This document shows, one piece after another, positions 1 through 9,732 of a DNA stretch of 37,800 nt. Below the pieces are notes generated by a model. That model was not told where the DNA came from and made no database searches. It saw only the letters and a list, made by a program, of their open reading frames with translations. Within the stretch, counting starts at the first letter, position 1. Each line of letters opens with the position of its first letter. Where the stretch lies: positions 1-37,800 of the forward strand of contig JAEEKN010000190.1 in the NCBI GenBank assembly GCA_016282435.1, written 5' to 3'. A program made the translations under genes and the position numbers. The stretch comes from Lachnospiraceae bacterium (GTDB lineage: Bacteria > Bacillota > Clostridia > Lachnospirales > Lachnospiraceae).

Positions 1-2
1 AT

Positions 3-104
3 AAGATGGTTGAAATAGATGATTCTGTAGACTACAGTGAGTATCTGTATGAACTCCTGGGTAACTATGATGATCTGGAAGAAGTACTTGAAAATCACGG
101 ATGA
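3..104 (+). CDS. C-terminal fragment of an unknown protein
   Basis: An open frame enters from the left edge and ends at TGA 102-104. The visible 33 residues are acidic and rich in Asp, Glu, Leu and Tyr, with no motif I recognise. The stop lies 15 bases before the hisH start, and AAGAGG sits in the gap, so this gene is probably co-transcribed with hisH-hisF. The fragment is too short to assign a function. Confidence 0.5.
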   Translation, partial: KMVEIDDSVDYSEYLYELLGNYDDLEEVLENHG

Positions 105-119
105 TAATAAGAGGACAAA

Positions 120-827
120 ATGAGTAAAATAGCAGTAATAGATTACGATGCAGGAAATACTATGAGCGTTATGAATGCTCTGAAGTTTTTAGGGTATGAA
201 GTAACGCTTTCTAATATTCCTGAAGAATTATATAAGGCGGATCATGTAATATTTCCCGGAGTTGGAGCGTATGCTGATTCGATGAACAAACTTAGAGAGT
301 ATGGTCTGGTTGAACCTATAAAGGAAATCGTAGCAAAGAAAACTCCTTTTTTAGGAATCTGTCTTGGTATGCAGCTGATATTTAACAGTAGTACCGAGAA
401 TGCAGGTGACTTAGGGGTATCGAATATAGAAGGTCTTGGATTACTTGATGGTATTATATCAGGCTTCAAAGAAAATCCGGATTTTATGAAATTAGCATAT
501 GCAAATAATGCTAACTCAATAAATGAAATACAGGATGAAAAACAGTCCGTATCTCAAATAAAAGTTCCTCATATGGGATGGAATTCTTTGAACATACAGA
601 ACAAGGATTCAAAGTTGTTCAGAGGTATTAATGACGGATGCTACGTTTACTTCGTCCATTCGTTTTACCTGAATGCTAAAAATCATGAAGATGTTGCAGC
701 TACTACAGAGTATGGCATAACCTTCGATAGTGCTGTAGAGCATGATAATATCTTTGGTTGCCAGTTCCATCCGGAGAAGAGTGGAGATGTAGGTATGGAG
801 ATATTAAAGAATTTCTGCTCATTATAA
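120..827 (+). CDS. hisH: Imidazole glycerol phosphate synthase, glutaminase subunit HisH
   Basis: HisH hydrolyses glutamine and channels ammonia to HisF in step 5 of histidine synthesis, in the cytoplasm. It has the class I amidotransferase triad: the nucleophile Cys81 in GICLGMQ, and His217 and Glu219 in FHPEKS near the C-terminus. The FPGVGAY oxyanion region is at about 45-51. At 235 residues it is roughly 30 longer than usual; the extra length is an Asn/Glu-rich insert at about 115-148. The start has AGAGG a few bases upstream. It is followed 24 bases later by hisF, so the synthase subunits are made together. The family assignment is firm; the role of the insert is unknown. Confidence 0.96.
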   Translation: MSKIAVIDYDAGNTMSVMNALKFLGYEVTLSNIPEELYKADHVIFPGVGAYADSMNKLREYGLVEPIKEIVAKKTPFLGICLGMQLIFNSSTENAGDLGVSNIEGLGLLDGIISGFKENPDFMKLAYANNANSINEIQDEKQSVSQIKVPHMGWNSLNIQNKDSKLFRGINDGCYVYFVHSFYLNAKNHEDVAATTEYGITFDSAVEHDNIFGCQFHPEKSGDVGMEILKNFCSL

Positions 828-851
828 TATATAATTAGAAAAGGTGTATAG

Positions 852-1613
852 ATGTTTACAAAAAGAATCATACCCTGTCTTGATGTTAAGGACGGAAGGG
901 TTGTTAAGGGAACTAATTTCATAAATCTTAGAGATGCGGGAGATCCGGTAGAAGTAGGAGCAAACTACAGTAAATGTGGAGCTGACGAGCTGGTGTTCCT
1001 TGATATTACGGCGTCATCCGACAAACGAAACACTACTGTAGATATGGTTAGAAAAGTAGCGGAAAATGTATTCATACCGTTTACTGTTGGTGGAGGGATC
1101 CGTACGGTAGATGATTTTCGTACAATACTTAGAGCAGGAGCGGATAAAGTAGCAGTTAATTCTGCGGCAATTGATAATCCTCAGATAATCAGTGATGCGG
1201 CTATGAAGTTCGGAAGCCAGTGTGTAGTCGTAGCTATCGATGCAAAAAGAAGAGCTGATGGAAATGGCTGGACCATCTACAAGCATGGCGGAAGAATAGA
1301 TATGGGTATCGATGCTGTAGAGTGGGGCCGTAAAGCGTATGAACTCGGAGCCGGTGAAATACTTCTAACAAGTATGGACTGTGACGGAACAAAAGCCGGA
1401 TATGACTGTGAACTTACCCGTGCAATCTCCGATGTCGTAGATATACCGGTTATAGCATCGGGCGGAGCAGGAACATTTGAACATTTCCTTGATGCGTTTG
1501 AACAAGGACATGCTGATGCCGTGCTTGCAGCTTCTCTTTTTCACTATAAAGAGATGGAAATTTCGGATTTGAAGAAATATCTTAAAGATAAAGGAATTTC
1601 AGTTAGAATGTGA
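852..1613 (+). CDS. hisF: Imidazole glycerol phosphate synthase, cyclase subunit HisF
   Basis: HisF is the TIM-barrel cyclase that joins HisH-derived ammonia to PRFAR, giving imidazole glycerol phosphate and AICAR. The 253 residues match the normal length. The catalytic aspartates are at the standard positions: Asp11 in [14 protein letters not shown] and Asp130 in VVVAIDAKR. The phosphate-binding loops are VGGGIRT (about 79-85) and ASGGAGT in the second half-barrel. AAGGTG is six bases before the ATG. This is the last gene of the hisH-hisF unit and a strong terminator follows. It serves as a reference for the degenerate HisF-like domain at 34001-34600. Confidence 0.97.
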   Translation: MFTKRIIPCLDVKDGRVVKGTNFINLRDAGDPVEVGANYSKCGADELVFLDITASSDKRNTTVDMVRKVAENVFIPFTVGGGIRTVDDFRTILRAGADKVAVNSAAIDNPQIISDAAMKFGSQCVVVAIDAKRRADGNGWTIYKHGGRIDMGIDAVEWGRKAYELGAGEILLTSMDCDGTKAGYDCELTRAISDVVDIPVIASGGAGTFEHFLDAFEQGHADAVLAASLFHYKEMEISDLKKYLKDKGISVRM

Positions 1614-1617
1614 TATG

Positions 1618-1652
1618 AACACCATGAGTCATTAAATATGATTCATGGTGTT
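1618..1652 (+). terminator. Rho-independent terminator after hisF
   Basis: The 15-base arms 1618-1632 and 1638-1652 pair fully, with one G-T wobble, around the 5-base loop TAAAT. A T/A-rich tail (TTATTTATATTATT) follows. It lies 4 bases after the hisF stop. The A-rich sequence on the other side might let it work on the minus strand as well. Confidence 0.85.
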
Positions 1653-1970
1653 ATTTATATTATTACTCACTAAAGTTGAGAGCTTAAGAAGAAACTTTAA
1701 GGTGAGGGTGCGGAAGTGCAGGTATGGGATAAAACCATAAAGCGGCAGAGGATATGCATGATTTACGTACAATATCGGAATGAGGCAAAAATCGATTATC
1801 CGAATCGATTTTTGAGCGTAGTACAAGTGTGCCCGGTATCAAGCGGGCACACGATTGCAAGCGTCCGAAATGAAGATATGTACGGAAACATAGCATATCC
1901 CTGCGGTAGCGTAAACGGGTTTTAGACCATACCGGCATTTATGCACCCGTAAAATAGACATGATACCAAA
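1653..1970. other. Gene-free, hairpin-rich interval; possible structured RNA or repeat element
   Basis: This stretch between convergent hisF and the activase gene holds no convincing gene; short frames on both strands lack ribosome sites. It is dense in inverted repeats. CTCAC-TAAAGTT (1666-1677) pairs with 1693-1706 with a 2-base bulge. TATGG 1723-1727 pairs with CCATA 1735-1739. CAAAAATCGATT 1786-1797 pairs perfectly with 1803-1814. GTGTGCCCG 1827-1835 pairs perfectly with 1844-1852. ACGGGT 1915-1920 pairs with ACCCGT 1944-1949. It matches no riboswitch, tmRNA, RNase P or SRP RNA that I can recognise. An unclassified ncRNA or dispersed repeat is an inference. Confidence 0.45.
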
Positions 1971-1997
1971 ACAGGCTTCCCATAAAGAGAAGCCTGT
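1971..1997 (-). terminator. Terminator of the activase gene
   Basis: ACAGGCTTC (1971-1979) pairs perfectly with GAAGCCTGT (1989-1997) around a 9-base loop. Read on the minus strand, the stem is followed by TTTTGG and lies 9 bases past the activase stop, as expected for a terminator. Confidence 0.75.
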
Positions 1998-2006
1998 AAC
2001 ATTTTC

Positions 2007-5000
2007 TTACTGCATCTTCCTCATCGCAGCCGAAAGCATCAGTTTGATACGGTTCAGCTGGTTGACTTCGCTGGCACCGGGATCGTAGTCGACAGCCACG
2101 ATATTAGACTCGGGATACTGACGCCTGAGCTCTTTGATCACACCCTTACCTACGATATGGTTCGGCAGGCATGCGAAAGGCTGAGCACATACGATATTCG
2201 GTGCACCGGATTTTATCAGTTCCACCATCTCGCCGGTCAGGAACCAACCTTCACCGGTCTGGTTACCGAGAGAGCAGATAGAAGAAGCCATCTCGGCCAG
2301 TTCTTCGATTCTGGCGGGAGGATCAAACCTCTTACTCTTTTCAAAGGCAAGACGTGATTCCTTACGACAGAACTCGATGATATTTATGATCATCTTGTTG
2401 AATTTAACATCTTTTTTGCTCTTACCCAGGCACTCATATTTGAACTTGGCATCGAATGAACAGTAAAGAATGAAATTGATAAGTTCGGGACAGATAACCT
2501 CTGCACCCTCTTTTTCCAGCTGCTCGATCAGATGATTATTTGCCATGGGAGCATATTTTACCAGAATTTCACCTACGATGCCGACTCTGGGCTTCTTGAT
2601 GCTCTCGTCGAGAGGCAGTTCATCAAACTCTTTTATGATATTTCTGACATTCTTTTTGTACTCGGACCAGAACAGAGTATATCTGAAATCCTTTCGGGAC
2701 AGAGACTTGCATACTATATCCAGCCACTTCTTGTGAAGAGCATTTGCTGAACCCGGAACAAGTTCGTAAGGCCTCGTACGGTAAAGAACCTTCTGGAAGA
2801 TATCACCGTAGCATAAAGCATGCATAACTTTGACTATCAGAGAAGGAGTAAACTTAAATCCGGGATTCTTCTCTATACCTGAGGTACTGATGGACAGAAC
2901 AGGAACCTGAGGCATACCTGCTTTTGCCAGAGCACGACGGATAAGACCTATATAGTTTGTAGCACGGCATCCGCCACCGGTCTGGGTATATATAACACCT
3001 ACTTTGTTAACATCGTATTTACCTGACTGAAGAGCCTGTATAACCTGACCTACAACTATAAGTGAAGGGTAGCAGGCATCATTGTTTACGTATTTAAGAC
3101 CGACATCTACAGCACTTCTGTCATCATTCTGAAGAATCTCAAGATGATAACCTTCCGAACGGATGGCAGCTTCGAGAACCTCAAAATGAATGGGAGACAT
3201 CTTGGGCGCTATCAGGGTATAATCCTTACGCATGGCCTTTGTGAATACAACTCTTTCAACCGCAGCTGAATGAACGTGGGGAACATAATGGTTCTTCTCA
3301 CGGTCCTTGATAGCGGAGAGGAGAGAACGGATCCTGATTCTGGCGGCACCTAAGTTGTTAACTTCATCAATCTTTAGTACAGTATATATCTTGCCCGAAG
3401 CATTCAAGATATCCGAAACACCATCTGTGGTCACGGCATCAAGACCGCAACCGAAAGAGTTGAGCTGAACGAGCTCCAGATTCTTCTGGGTACGTACAAA
3501 TGATGCGGCAGCGTAAAGACGTGAATGGTACATCCACTGATCGACAACTATTAGAGGACGGTCAACTTTTCCGAGATGTGACACACTGTCTTCGGTCAAA
3601 ACTGCTACGCCGTAAGAATTAATCATCTCGGGGATACCGTGGTTAATCTCGGGATCGATATGGTAGGGACGACCTGCCAGAACGATACCCTTCCTGCCGG
3701 TACGTCTCATATATTCGAGTGTCTCTTCGCCCTTGCGTTCAACATCACTTCTGGCACTGGCAAGTTCGATCCATGCCGCACGTGATGCCTGCATAACTTC
3801 GTCGGGAGTAAAATCATTGTAGAACGGTGCGTTTTTATCACAGAATATCTGTACCAGTCTGTTGGTGATGATATCTTCGCTTTCAAATGAAAGGAAAGGA
3901 TTGGCATAAACTATATCAGGGTCGCGAAGTTCTTCGACATTGTTCTTGATATTCTCACCGTATGAAGTTACTATAGGGCAGTTATAATGATTGCCCGCGC
4001 CTTCGGCCTCTTTTCTTTCATAAGGAATACAGGGATAGAAGATAAATTTGCATCCCTGTGAAAGCAGCCACATGATATGTCCGTGTGCCAGCTTTGCGGG
4101 GTAACATTCCGATTCTGAAGGAATGGATTCTATACCCATCTCATAAATTTTACGACTGGAGAGGGGAGAAACCACTACTTTATATTTTAATTTTGTAAAG
4201 AATGTAAACCAAAACGGATAGTTTTCATAAATATTCAGAACTCTGGGGATTCCGACAACGCCTCTTACAGCCTCTTTTTCAGGAAGAGGAGTGTAGCCGA
4301 ATATTCTCTCGAGTTTATAATCAAACAGGTTCGGGATGTTGTCCTTGTTCTTTTCTCCTCCGATACCTCTTTCACAGCGGTTACCGGATATAAAACGTCT
4401 GCCGTCGCTAAACTTGTTTATCGTCAGCATACATGTATTTGTACAACCCTTACATCTGCTCATGGATGTCTCAAATGTAAGAGCAGTGATCTCGTCGATC
4501 GTGAGCATGGTGGTTTTTAGCTCGGGTTCATAATCCCTGCGGGCTATGAGAGCTGCACCGAATGCACCCATGATACCGGCGATATCTGGACGGATACAGT
4601 CACATCCAAGGATTGTTTCAAGAGCACGCAGTACCGCATTGTTATAGAAGGTACCACCCTGAACTACGATGTGCTCACCGAGGTCTTTGGGATCTGTAAC
4701 CTTTATAACCTTGTATAAAGCGTTTTTGATGACCGAATAAGCAAGACCCGAAGAAATATCTGCTACGGTAGCGCCTTCCTTCTGTGCCTGCTTTACTTTG
4801 GAATTCATAAATACGGTACAACGGCTTCCGAGATCTATGGGATTCTCGGCAAATAACGCGATATTTGAAAAATCAGCTATTTCATAATCAAGTGATTTGG
4901 CAAAAGTCTCGATAAAGGAACCGCAGCCCGAAGAACATGCTTCGTTCAGCTGTACGGAATTAACTGCACCGTCCTTTATCCTGATGCACTTCATATCCTG

Positions 5001-6290
5001 GCCGCCTATATCGAGTATGCAGTCTACATCGGGATCAAAAAAAGCAGCAGCCTGATAATGAGCAACGGTCTCAACTTCACCCTGGTCGAGCATGAGGGCA
5101 GCCTTTATCAGGGCTTCGCCGTAACCGGTGGAGCATGATCTCACTATTTTGACGCCTTCCGGAAGATTTCCGTATATCTCCTTGATAGATCTGATAGCAG
5201 TCTTTAAGGGGCTTCCGTTGTTGTTGGAATAGAAAGAATACAGAAGTTCGCCCTTCTCGCCTACTAGAGCAACCTTTGTAGTAGTCGAACCGGCATCTAT
5301 ACCTAAGAATGCATTTCCTTTGTATGAGCTTAAATCAGCCTTTTTTACAGAATGGGAAGCATGTCTTTTCTTAAATGCCTCAAACTCATCCTCTGAAGAG
5401 AACAGAGGAGTCATTCTGGTAACTTCAAACTTTATATCCACATGGTTCCTAAGAGTGGTCATAAGGTCTTTGAGACTGAATATCTTTATATCCTTTATGT
5501 CCATCTGCTTTCCGCCGGGAAGCATGCAGGAATTAAGAGCTGCTCCGGTAGCCGCAAAAAGATGTGAATCGGCAGGTGAGATAGCAGTCTCATCGGTAAG
5601 CTTAAGAGTTCTGATAAATGCAGCTTTAAGTTCCGAAAGGAATGTCAGAGGTCCTCCGAGAAAGGCAACCTTTCCTCTGATGGGCTTGCCGCATGCCAGA
5701 CCGGAGATGGTCTGGTTTACAACTGCCTGGAAGATAGATGCGGAAAGATCGGGCTTTGTAGCACCTTCATTTATAAGGGGCTGTATATCGGTCTTTGCAA
5801 ATACACCGCATCTGGCAGCTATAGGGTATATGGCTTTATAACTTTTTGCATATTCATTGAGTCCTGCCGCATCTGTCTTCAACAGTGAAGCCATCTGGTC
5901 GATAAAGGATCCGGTACCACCGGCACAGATACCGTTCATACGCTGCTCTATGGTGGAGCCGAAGTATATGATCTTCGCATCCTCACCACCAAGCTCTATG
6001 GCTACATCGGGTTTTACGGGTAGCTGTTCAACAGAAGTGGATACGGCGATAACTTCCTGAGTAAAGGGAATACCCAGAAAATCAGCGATGGCAAGACCGC
6101 CGGAGCCGGTGATAGAGCATGCGGATTCTATATCAGGATATTTTTTCAGGCACTCATCGATGAGGTCTGCTAAAGTTTCCTGAATATTCGCAAAATGCCT
6201 TCTGTAATCTGAAAACAGTTTGTTGTTTTTCTCGTCGAGTAACATTACCTTGACGGTTGTAGAACCGATGTCAATACCAAACTTATACAT
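2007..6290 (-). CDS. 2-hydroxyacyl-CoA dehydratase activase, large multidomain type
   Basis: This 1427-residue cytoplasmic protein belongs to the family whose activators use ATP to inject one electron into 2-hydroxyacyl-CoA dehydratases or benzoyl-CoA reductase-like enzymes. Two ASKHA ATPase domains are visible: [13 protein letters not shown] at 4-16 and [16 protein letters not shown] at 328-343. Each has the Cys pair expected to hold a bridging [4Fe-4S] cluster: Cys122 (GICAGGTG) with Cys161, and Cys456 (SSGCGSF) with Cys491. A Cys-rich segment ([11 protein letters not shown]) follows near 625-650, then a DUF2229-like region (about 670-880) and a C-terminal HgdB/COG3581-like part. It stands alone, with its own promoter and terminator and no dehydratase subunit nearby. 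Its substrate is unknown. The start is supported only by a weak AAGTAAG site. Confidence 0.88.
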   Translation of the reverse strand: MYKFGIDIGSTTVKVMLLDEKNNKLFSDYRRHFANIQETLADLIDECLKKYPDIESACSITGSGGLAIADFLGIPFTQEVIAVSTSVEQLPVKPDVAIELGGEDAKIIYFGSTIEQRMNGICAGGTGSFIDQMASLLKTDAAGLNEYAKSYKAIYPIAARCGVFAKTDIQPLINEGATKPDLSASIFQAVVNQTISGLACGKPIRGKVAFLGGPLTFLSELKAAFIRTLKLTDETAISPADSHLFAATGAALNSCMLPGGKQMDIKDIKIFSLKDLMTTLRNHVDIKFEVTRMTPLFSSEDEFEAFKKRHASHSVKKADLSSYKGNAFLGIDAGSTTTKVALVGEKGELLYSFYSNNNGSPLKTAIRSIKEIYGNLPEGVKIVRSCSTGYGEALIKAALMLDQGEVETVAHYQAAAFFDPDVDCILDIGGQDMKCIRIKDGAVNSVQLNEACSSGCGSFIETFAKSLDYEIADFSNIALFAENPIDLGSRCTVFMNSKVKQAQKEGATVADISSGLAYSVIKNALYKVIKVTDPKDLGEHIVVQGGTFYNNAVLRALETILGCDCIRPDIAGIMGAFGAALIARRDYEPELKTTMLTIDEITALTFETSMSRCKGCTNTCMLTINKFSDGRRFISGNRCERGIGGEKNKDNIPNLFDYKLERIFGYTPLPEKEAVRGVVGIPRVLNIYENYPFWFTFFTKLKYKVVVSPLSSRKIYEMGIESIPSESECYPAKLAHGHIMWLLSQGCKFIFYPCIPYERKEAEGAGNHYNCPIVTSYGENIKNNVEELRDPDIVYANPFLSFESEDIITNRLVQIFCDKNAPFYNDFTPDEVMQASRAAWIELASARSDVERKGEETLEYMRRTGRKGIVLAGRPYHIDPEINHGIPEMINSYGVAVLTEDSVSHLGKVDRPLIVVDQWMYHSRLYAAASFVRTQKNLELVQLNSFGCGLDAVTTDGVSDILNASGKIYTVLKIDEVNNLGAARIRIRSLLSAIKDREKNHYVPHVHSAAVERVVFTKAMRKDYTLIAPKMSPIHFEVLEAAIRSEGYHLEILQNDDRSAVDVGLKYVNNDACYPSLIVVGQVIQALQSGKYDVNKVGVIYTQTGGGCRATNYIGLIRRALAKAGMPQVPVLSISTSGIEKNPGFKFTPSLIVKVMHALCYGDIFQKVLYRTRPYELVPGSANALHKKWLDIVCKSLSRKDFRYTLFWSEYKKNVRNIIKEFDELPLDESIKKPRVGIVGEILVKYAPMANNHLIEQLEKEGAEVICPELINFILYCSFDAKFKYECLGKSKKDVKFNKMIINIIEFCRKESRLAFEKSKRFDPPARIEELAEMASSICSLGNQTGEGWFLTGEMVELIKSGAPNIVCAQPFACLPNHIVGKGVIKELRRQYPESNIVAVDYDPGASEVNQLNRIKLMLSAAMRKMQ

Positions 6291-6400
6291 TTCTTACTTG
6301 TTCCGAACGTGCTTAAAACCTTGATTTTTAGACACGTGGCTTTCCTTTCAATCTTAAGTAGTTTTTAAAACAACGTGACGTAATTTTCACAATCTTAGTA

Positions 6401-6429
6401 AGTATAGCAAATTTCTACTTTAAATACAA
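6401..6429 (-). promoter_or_regulatory. Candidate promoter of the activase gene
   Basis: On the minus strand TTGTAT (6424-6429) and TATACT (6401-6406) are 17 bases apart, about 110 bases before the start codon at 6290. The -10 is good and the -35 is moderate. Confidence 0.5.
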
Positions 6430-6483
6430 GAAAAGTTTTATTTTTTTATAGATTGTTAATAAATTGGAACAAAGATATTTTTC

Positions 6484-6512
6484 TTTACTTTTTTGTTTAA
6501 AAATGGTAAAAT
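6484..6512 (+). promoter_or_regulatory. Candidate promoter of the GH115-polA unit
   Basis: TTTACT (6484-6489) and TAAAAT (6507-6512) are separated by 17 bases, leaving a leader of about 40 bases before the GH115 ATG. It diverges from the activase promoter. I see no clear catabolite-repression site. Confidence 0.5.
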
Positions 6513-6558
6513 AACATAATGTATGTCTATTTAGAATGAATGTGTGGAGGGATGTAAT

Positions 6559-9390
6559 ATGGGATTTACTCTGGCAGATAAAAACGGTGCGGTGAAGATT
6601 GTTCTGTATAAAGATGAATATAAAGGTGTTAAGAGGGCTGCAGACTGGCTCTGTGATGATATAAAAATTGTAACGGGCAGGGAACCGGAGCTGATAACGG
6701 ATGCTACGGAACTGCCTGAAAGCGGAAATATCCTGATAGCAGGAACACTAGGAGTATCGAAGCTGGCCGAGGATACTGCACGGACACTCGGGATAGATAT
6801 CTCGGGGATACAGGGAAAAAGAGAGGTGTTCGGAATCTTTGTAAAGGATAATACCGTACTGATACTCGGTAGTGAGAAGAGGGGCACCATATACGGACTT
6901 TTACATATTTCGGAACTGATAGGAATTACCCCTATGAAGTATTTCGGAGATCTGGTTCCTGTGCATTATGATACCATAGTATTCGAAGAAGGTGCCGGGG
7001 AAAAGAAAGAAGGGACACTGAAGATAGATCCTTCATGTATATCAAAGGAACCTTCCGTAAAGTACAGAGGCTTCTTTATAAATGATGAGTGGCCCGCATT
7101 CGGAAACTGGTGCAACAGGCATTTTGGCGGATTTACCGCAGAGTGTTACGAAAAAGTGTTTGAATATCTGTTAAGACTTAAGGGCAACTATATGTGGCCT
7201 GCTATGTGGAGCTCTATATTCAGCATGGACGGTCCTGACTTAAAATCTGCTGAACTTGCGGATGAACTGGGCGTGGTAATGGGTACATCCCATCATGAGC
7301 CCTGCTGCCGTGCGGGAGAGGAATTCCAGAAGCTCAAGAAACAGTATCCCGAGTATGGGACGGACTGGAGCTTCCTCACCAACCGTGAGGGTGTCACAAA
7401 GTTCTGGGAGGACGGACTGAAGCGCAGCGGTAAGTTTGAGAACGTGATCACTGTCGGAATGCGCGGAGAAGCGGATTCGAAACTTTTTGCTGACGCCACA
7501 CTAGAAGATAATATAAATGTATTAAAGAATGTCATCAATTGTCAGAAGGAACTGATATCAAAATATACAGACGGAAAGCAGCCTTTGATGCTGGCTGTAT
7601 ATAAAGAAGTAGAGGAATACTATAAAGGCAGTGCGGATACCCCCGGACTTAAAGACTGGGACGGACTGGACGGTATCACTCTTATGCTCTGTGATGACAA
7701 TTTCGGTAATCTGCGTCTGATGATGGATGATAACAAGCGTGATCACAATGGCGGTTACGGAATGTATTATCATTTTGACTATCATGGAGGTCCGGTATCG
7801 TATGAGTGGATAAACAGCTCATATCTGCCCAAAATCTGGGAACAGATGACCACTGCTTATGATTTCGGTATCAGGGATATCTGGATAGTGAATGTCGGAG
7901 ACTTAAAGAACCAGGAGCTCCCGTTAAGCTATTTTATGAATCTGGCTTATGACTATGAAAAGTATGGTTCGGAAGCAAAAGACAATTATATAGGTTATCT
8001 TGACGAGTGGGTGAACAAACAGTTTGCAGGCCTCGATAAAGAAACTATAGATGAGATAAAAGAAGTGACAGAGGGTTATACCAGGATCAATAATATCGTA
8101 AAGCCCGAGGTGCTCGGCGAGAATACATACAGCCTTGAACATTTTAATGAAGCTATAAAGGTACTGAAGATAGTAAATAAACTCGAGAAAAAGGCTCTTG
8201 AACTGGATAACAGCATCAAGGGTGCATATCATGATACATATTTCAGTCTGGTGGGATTCCAGGCTCTGGCATCGTTCAATCTTGTAAAAATGCAGATATA
8301 TGCCGGAATGAACAAAAAATATGCTACGCAGGGACGTGTGACTGCCAATAAATACGCAAAATACGTAAAGGAATGCATAAAGAGGGATAGGGAGCTTACT
8401 GAAATCTACCATACTTTCGCAGAAGGAAAGTGGTACGGAATGGGGCTTTCCAAGCATATAGGCTTCAGGGCATGGAACGAAGAAGGCTGCCGTCTGCCCG
8501 TTATGGTATATGTGGAAACAGAGAGCAAAAATGACCTCGTAGTGGCAGATGATGATTCGGATAAGTTCAGTGGAGGCGGCGCTTGGACATCACGTCCTTT
8601 GAGACTGTCAGGATTTGATTACAGGGGAAAAGGAAGCATGTGCATAGCCACAGCGGGCAGTGAACCTGTGACGTATACACTTGAGTGTACTGATCCGGAT
8701 ATAGTATTTACTTCCGGAAAAGACAAGAATTTCGTACTGTCGGGTATAGCGGACAGTACGAATAATGCTCATATCAGTGTACAACTGAAGGAGAACGGAA
8801 AACCCGGAAAACATGAGTTTGCGGTAAAGACCAATGCAGGAAGAGTAAAGGTATTCTTTGAAGTAAAAGAAACGGCAAATATCATAGCCGTACAGGCTGA
8901 AAGCTACATAGAACTTAAAAAGGGAAAAGATGGGGAGTTCAGGGAACTTAAAGATTTTGGAAGGCTTCTTCCCGGAGAAGAACATTCGGCCCTTAAGGCA
9001 TTCCCTCAGGACAGAAGTTTTAAGGATGCACCTGTTGCCGTTTATAAGGTAAATGTACCCGCAGATGGCAGATACGGAATGATAGTATATACAGCTCCTT
9101 CCAATCCTTCTTCGGCAGATAACAGGATACCTTTTGGCCTCACGGTTAACACCGGGGAAAAACAGATCATAAACACTATACCGGAAGGATATGTGGGCGG
9201 CGAGAATTACTGCGGTGACTGGTGCAGGGCTGTACTGGAGAATGTCAGAAGAACAAAGGTAGATGTGACACTGAAGAAAGGTGAGAACACCATAGAATTT
9301 GAAGCGACAGAACCCGGTTTTGTCCTGGAAAAATTTGAACTCGTACCGGACGGAATGGATCTGCCGTACAGCAGGCTCGGATGTATATGA
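6559..9390 (+). CDS. GH115 xylan alpha-1,2-glucuronidase, cytoplasmic
   Basis: GH115 enzymes remove (4-O-methyl-)glucuronic acid side chains from glucuronoxylan or its fragments. The family block is clear: GFFINDEWPAFGNW at about 171-184, HFGGF soon after, then LLRLKGNYMWPAMW at about 204-217. The 943 residues suit an N-terminal domain, a TIM-barrel catalytic domain and a C-terminal beta-rich GH115_C domain (about 755-943). There is no signal peptide, so it probably acts on imported oligosaccharides. An in-frame GTG at 6544 overlaps the GGAGGG ribosome site (6546-6551); ATG 6559, seven bases beyond, is the better start. No transporter or xylanase accompanies it, and the next genes are housekeeping, so it stands outside a polysaccharide-utilisation locus. 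Confidence 0.92.
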   Translation: MGFTLADKNGAVKIVLYKDEYKGVKRAADWLCDDIKIVTGREPELITDATELPESGNILIAGTLGVSKLAEDTARTLGIDISGIQGKREVFGIFVKDNTVLILGSEKRGTIYGLLHISELIGITPMKYFGDLVPVHYDTIVFEEGAGEKKEGTLKIDPSCISKEPSVKYRGFFINDEWPAFGNWCNRHFGGFTAECYEKVFEYLLRLKGNYMWPAMWSSIFSMDGPDLKSAELADELGVVMGTSHHEPCCRAGEEFQKLKKQYPEYGTDWSFLTNREGVTKFWEDGLKRSGKFENVITVGMRGEADSKLFADATLEDNINVLKNVINCQKELISKYTDGKQPLMLAVYKEVEEYYKGSADTPGLKDWDGLDGITLMLCDDNFGNLRLMMDDNKRDHNGGYGMYYHFDYHGGPVSYEWINSSYLPKIWEQMTTAYDFGIRDIWIVNVGDLKNQELPLSYFMNLAYDYEKYGSEAKDNYIGYLDEWVNKQFAGLDKETIDEIKEVTEGYTRINNIVKPEVLGENTYSLEHFNEAIKVLKIVNKLEKKALELDNSIKGAYHDTYFSLVGFQALASFNLVKMQIYAGMNKKYATQGRVTANKYAKYVKECIKRDRELTEIYHTFAEGKWYGMGLSKHIGFRAWNEEGCRLPVMVYVETESKNDLVVADDDSDKFSGGGAWTSRPLRLSGFDYRGKGSMCIATAGSEPVTYTLECTDPDIVFTSGKDKNFVLSGIADSTNNAHISVQLKENGKPGKHEFAVKTNAGRVKVFFEVKETANIIAVQAESYIELKKGKDGEFRELKDFGRLLPGEEHSALKAFPQDRSFKDAPVAVYKVNVPADGRYGMIVYTAPSNPSSADNRIPFGLTVNTGEKQIINTIPEGYVGGENYCGDWCRAVLENVRRTKVDVTLKKGENTIEFEATEPGFVLEKFELVPDGMDLPYSRLGCI

Positions 9391-9719
9391 AAAAAGAATG
9401 TGCAATGTACCAATCCATGGTAGAGCCCTTTTTGGAGGGTAAGCTTTCGGGTTCCAACAGGTCTGATTTTATTGAACATGTAAAATCGTGTAAAGTATGC
9501 CATGAAGAACTTGAAATATACCATGTTATATATTCCGTGCTTGATGAGCTGGATACCGATTCGGGGAAAGAAACCTCGAATTATATGGCTTCTCTGGAGA
9601 AAAAACTCGGATCGGGTTCTGGATCTGATTCGGTGCTTTTCGGGATGAACGCGGCTTACGGATTTGCGATAGCCGGACTGGCTTCGATCCTGGCGGGAGT
9701 ACTGTTATTACTTATTTAG
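9387..9719 (+). CDS. Small zinc-finger (anti-sigma-like) membrane protein
   Basis: The 110-residue product begins MKKECAMYQ and has a Cys then HVKSCKVCHEEL, which is the Cys-His-Cys-Cys zf-HC2 pattern of zinc-binding anti-sigma factors. After a Gly/Ser-rich linker (about 75-83) there is a single hydrophobic segment at the very C-terminus (about 88-110). It is therefore probably tail-anchored, with the zinc finger in the cytoplasm. ATG 9387 overlaps the GH115 stop in an ATGA arrangement; ATG 9381 is possible. No sigma factor gene is adjacent, so anti-sigma activity is only a suggestion. polA starts 13 bases downstream. Confidence 0.75.
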   Translation: MKKECAMYQSMVEPFLEGKLSGSNRSDFIEHVKSCKVCHEELEIYHVIYSVLDELDTDSGKETSNYMASLEKKLGSGSGSDSVLFGMNAAYGFAIAGLASILAGVLLLLI

Positions 9720-9732
9720 AAAGGTTATTGGC

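Noticed and set aside
1632-1938. Three short frames (64-84 residues) on both strands in the interval after hisF
   Set aside because: They overlap one another, lack ribosome sites and cover perfect inverted repeats; the sequence is better explained as structured non-coding DNA.
5320-5841. 173-residue plus-strand frame
   Set aside because: It is the shadow of the activase gene and has no recognisable domain.
6544-6558. GTG start of the GH115 gene
   Set aside because: It overlaps the GGAGGG ribosome site that serves ATG 6559.
8608-9405. 265-residue frame on the minus strand
   Set aside because: It lies entirely opposite the well-supported GH115 gene and its translation is Cys/Tyr/Phe-rich without motifs.
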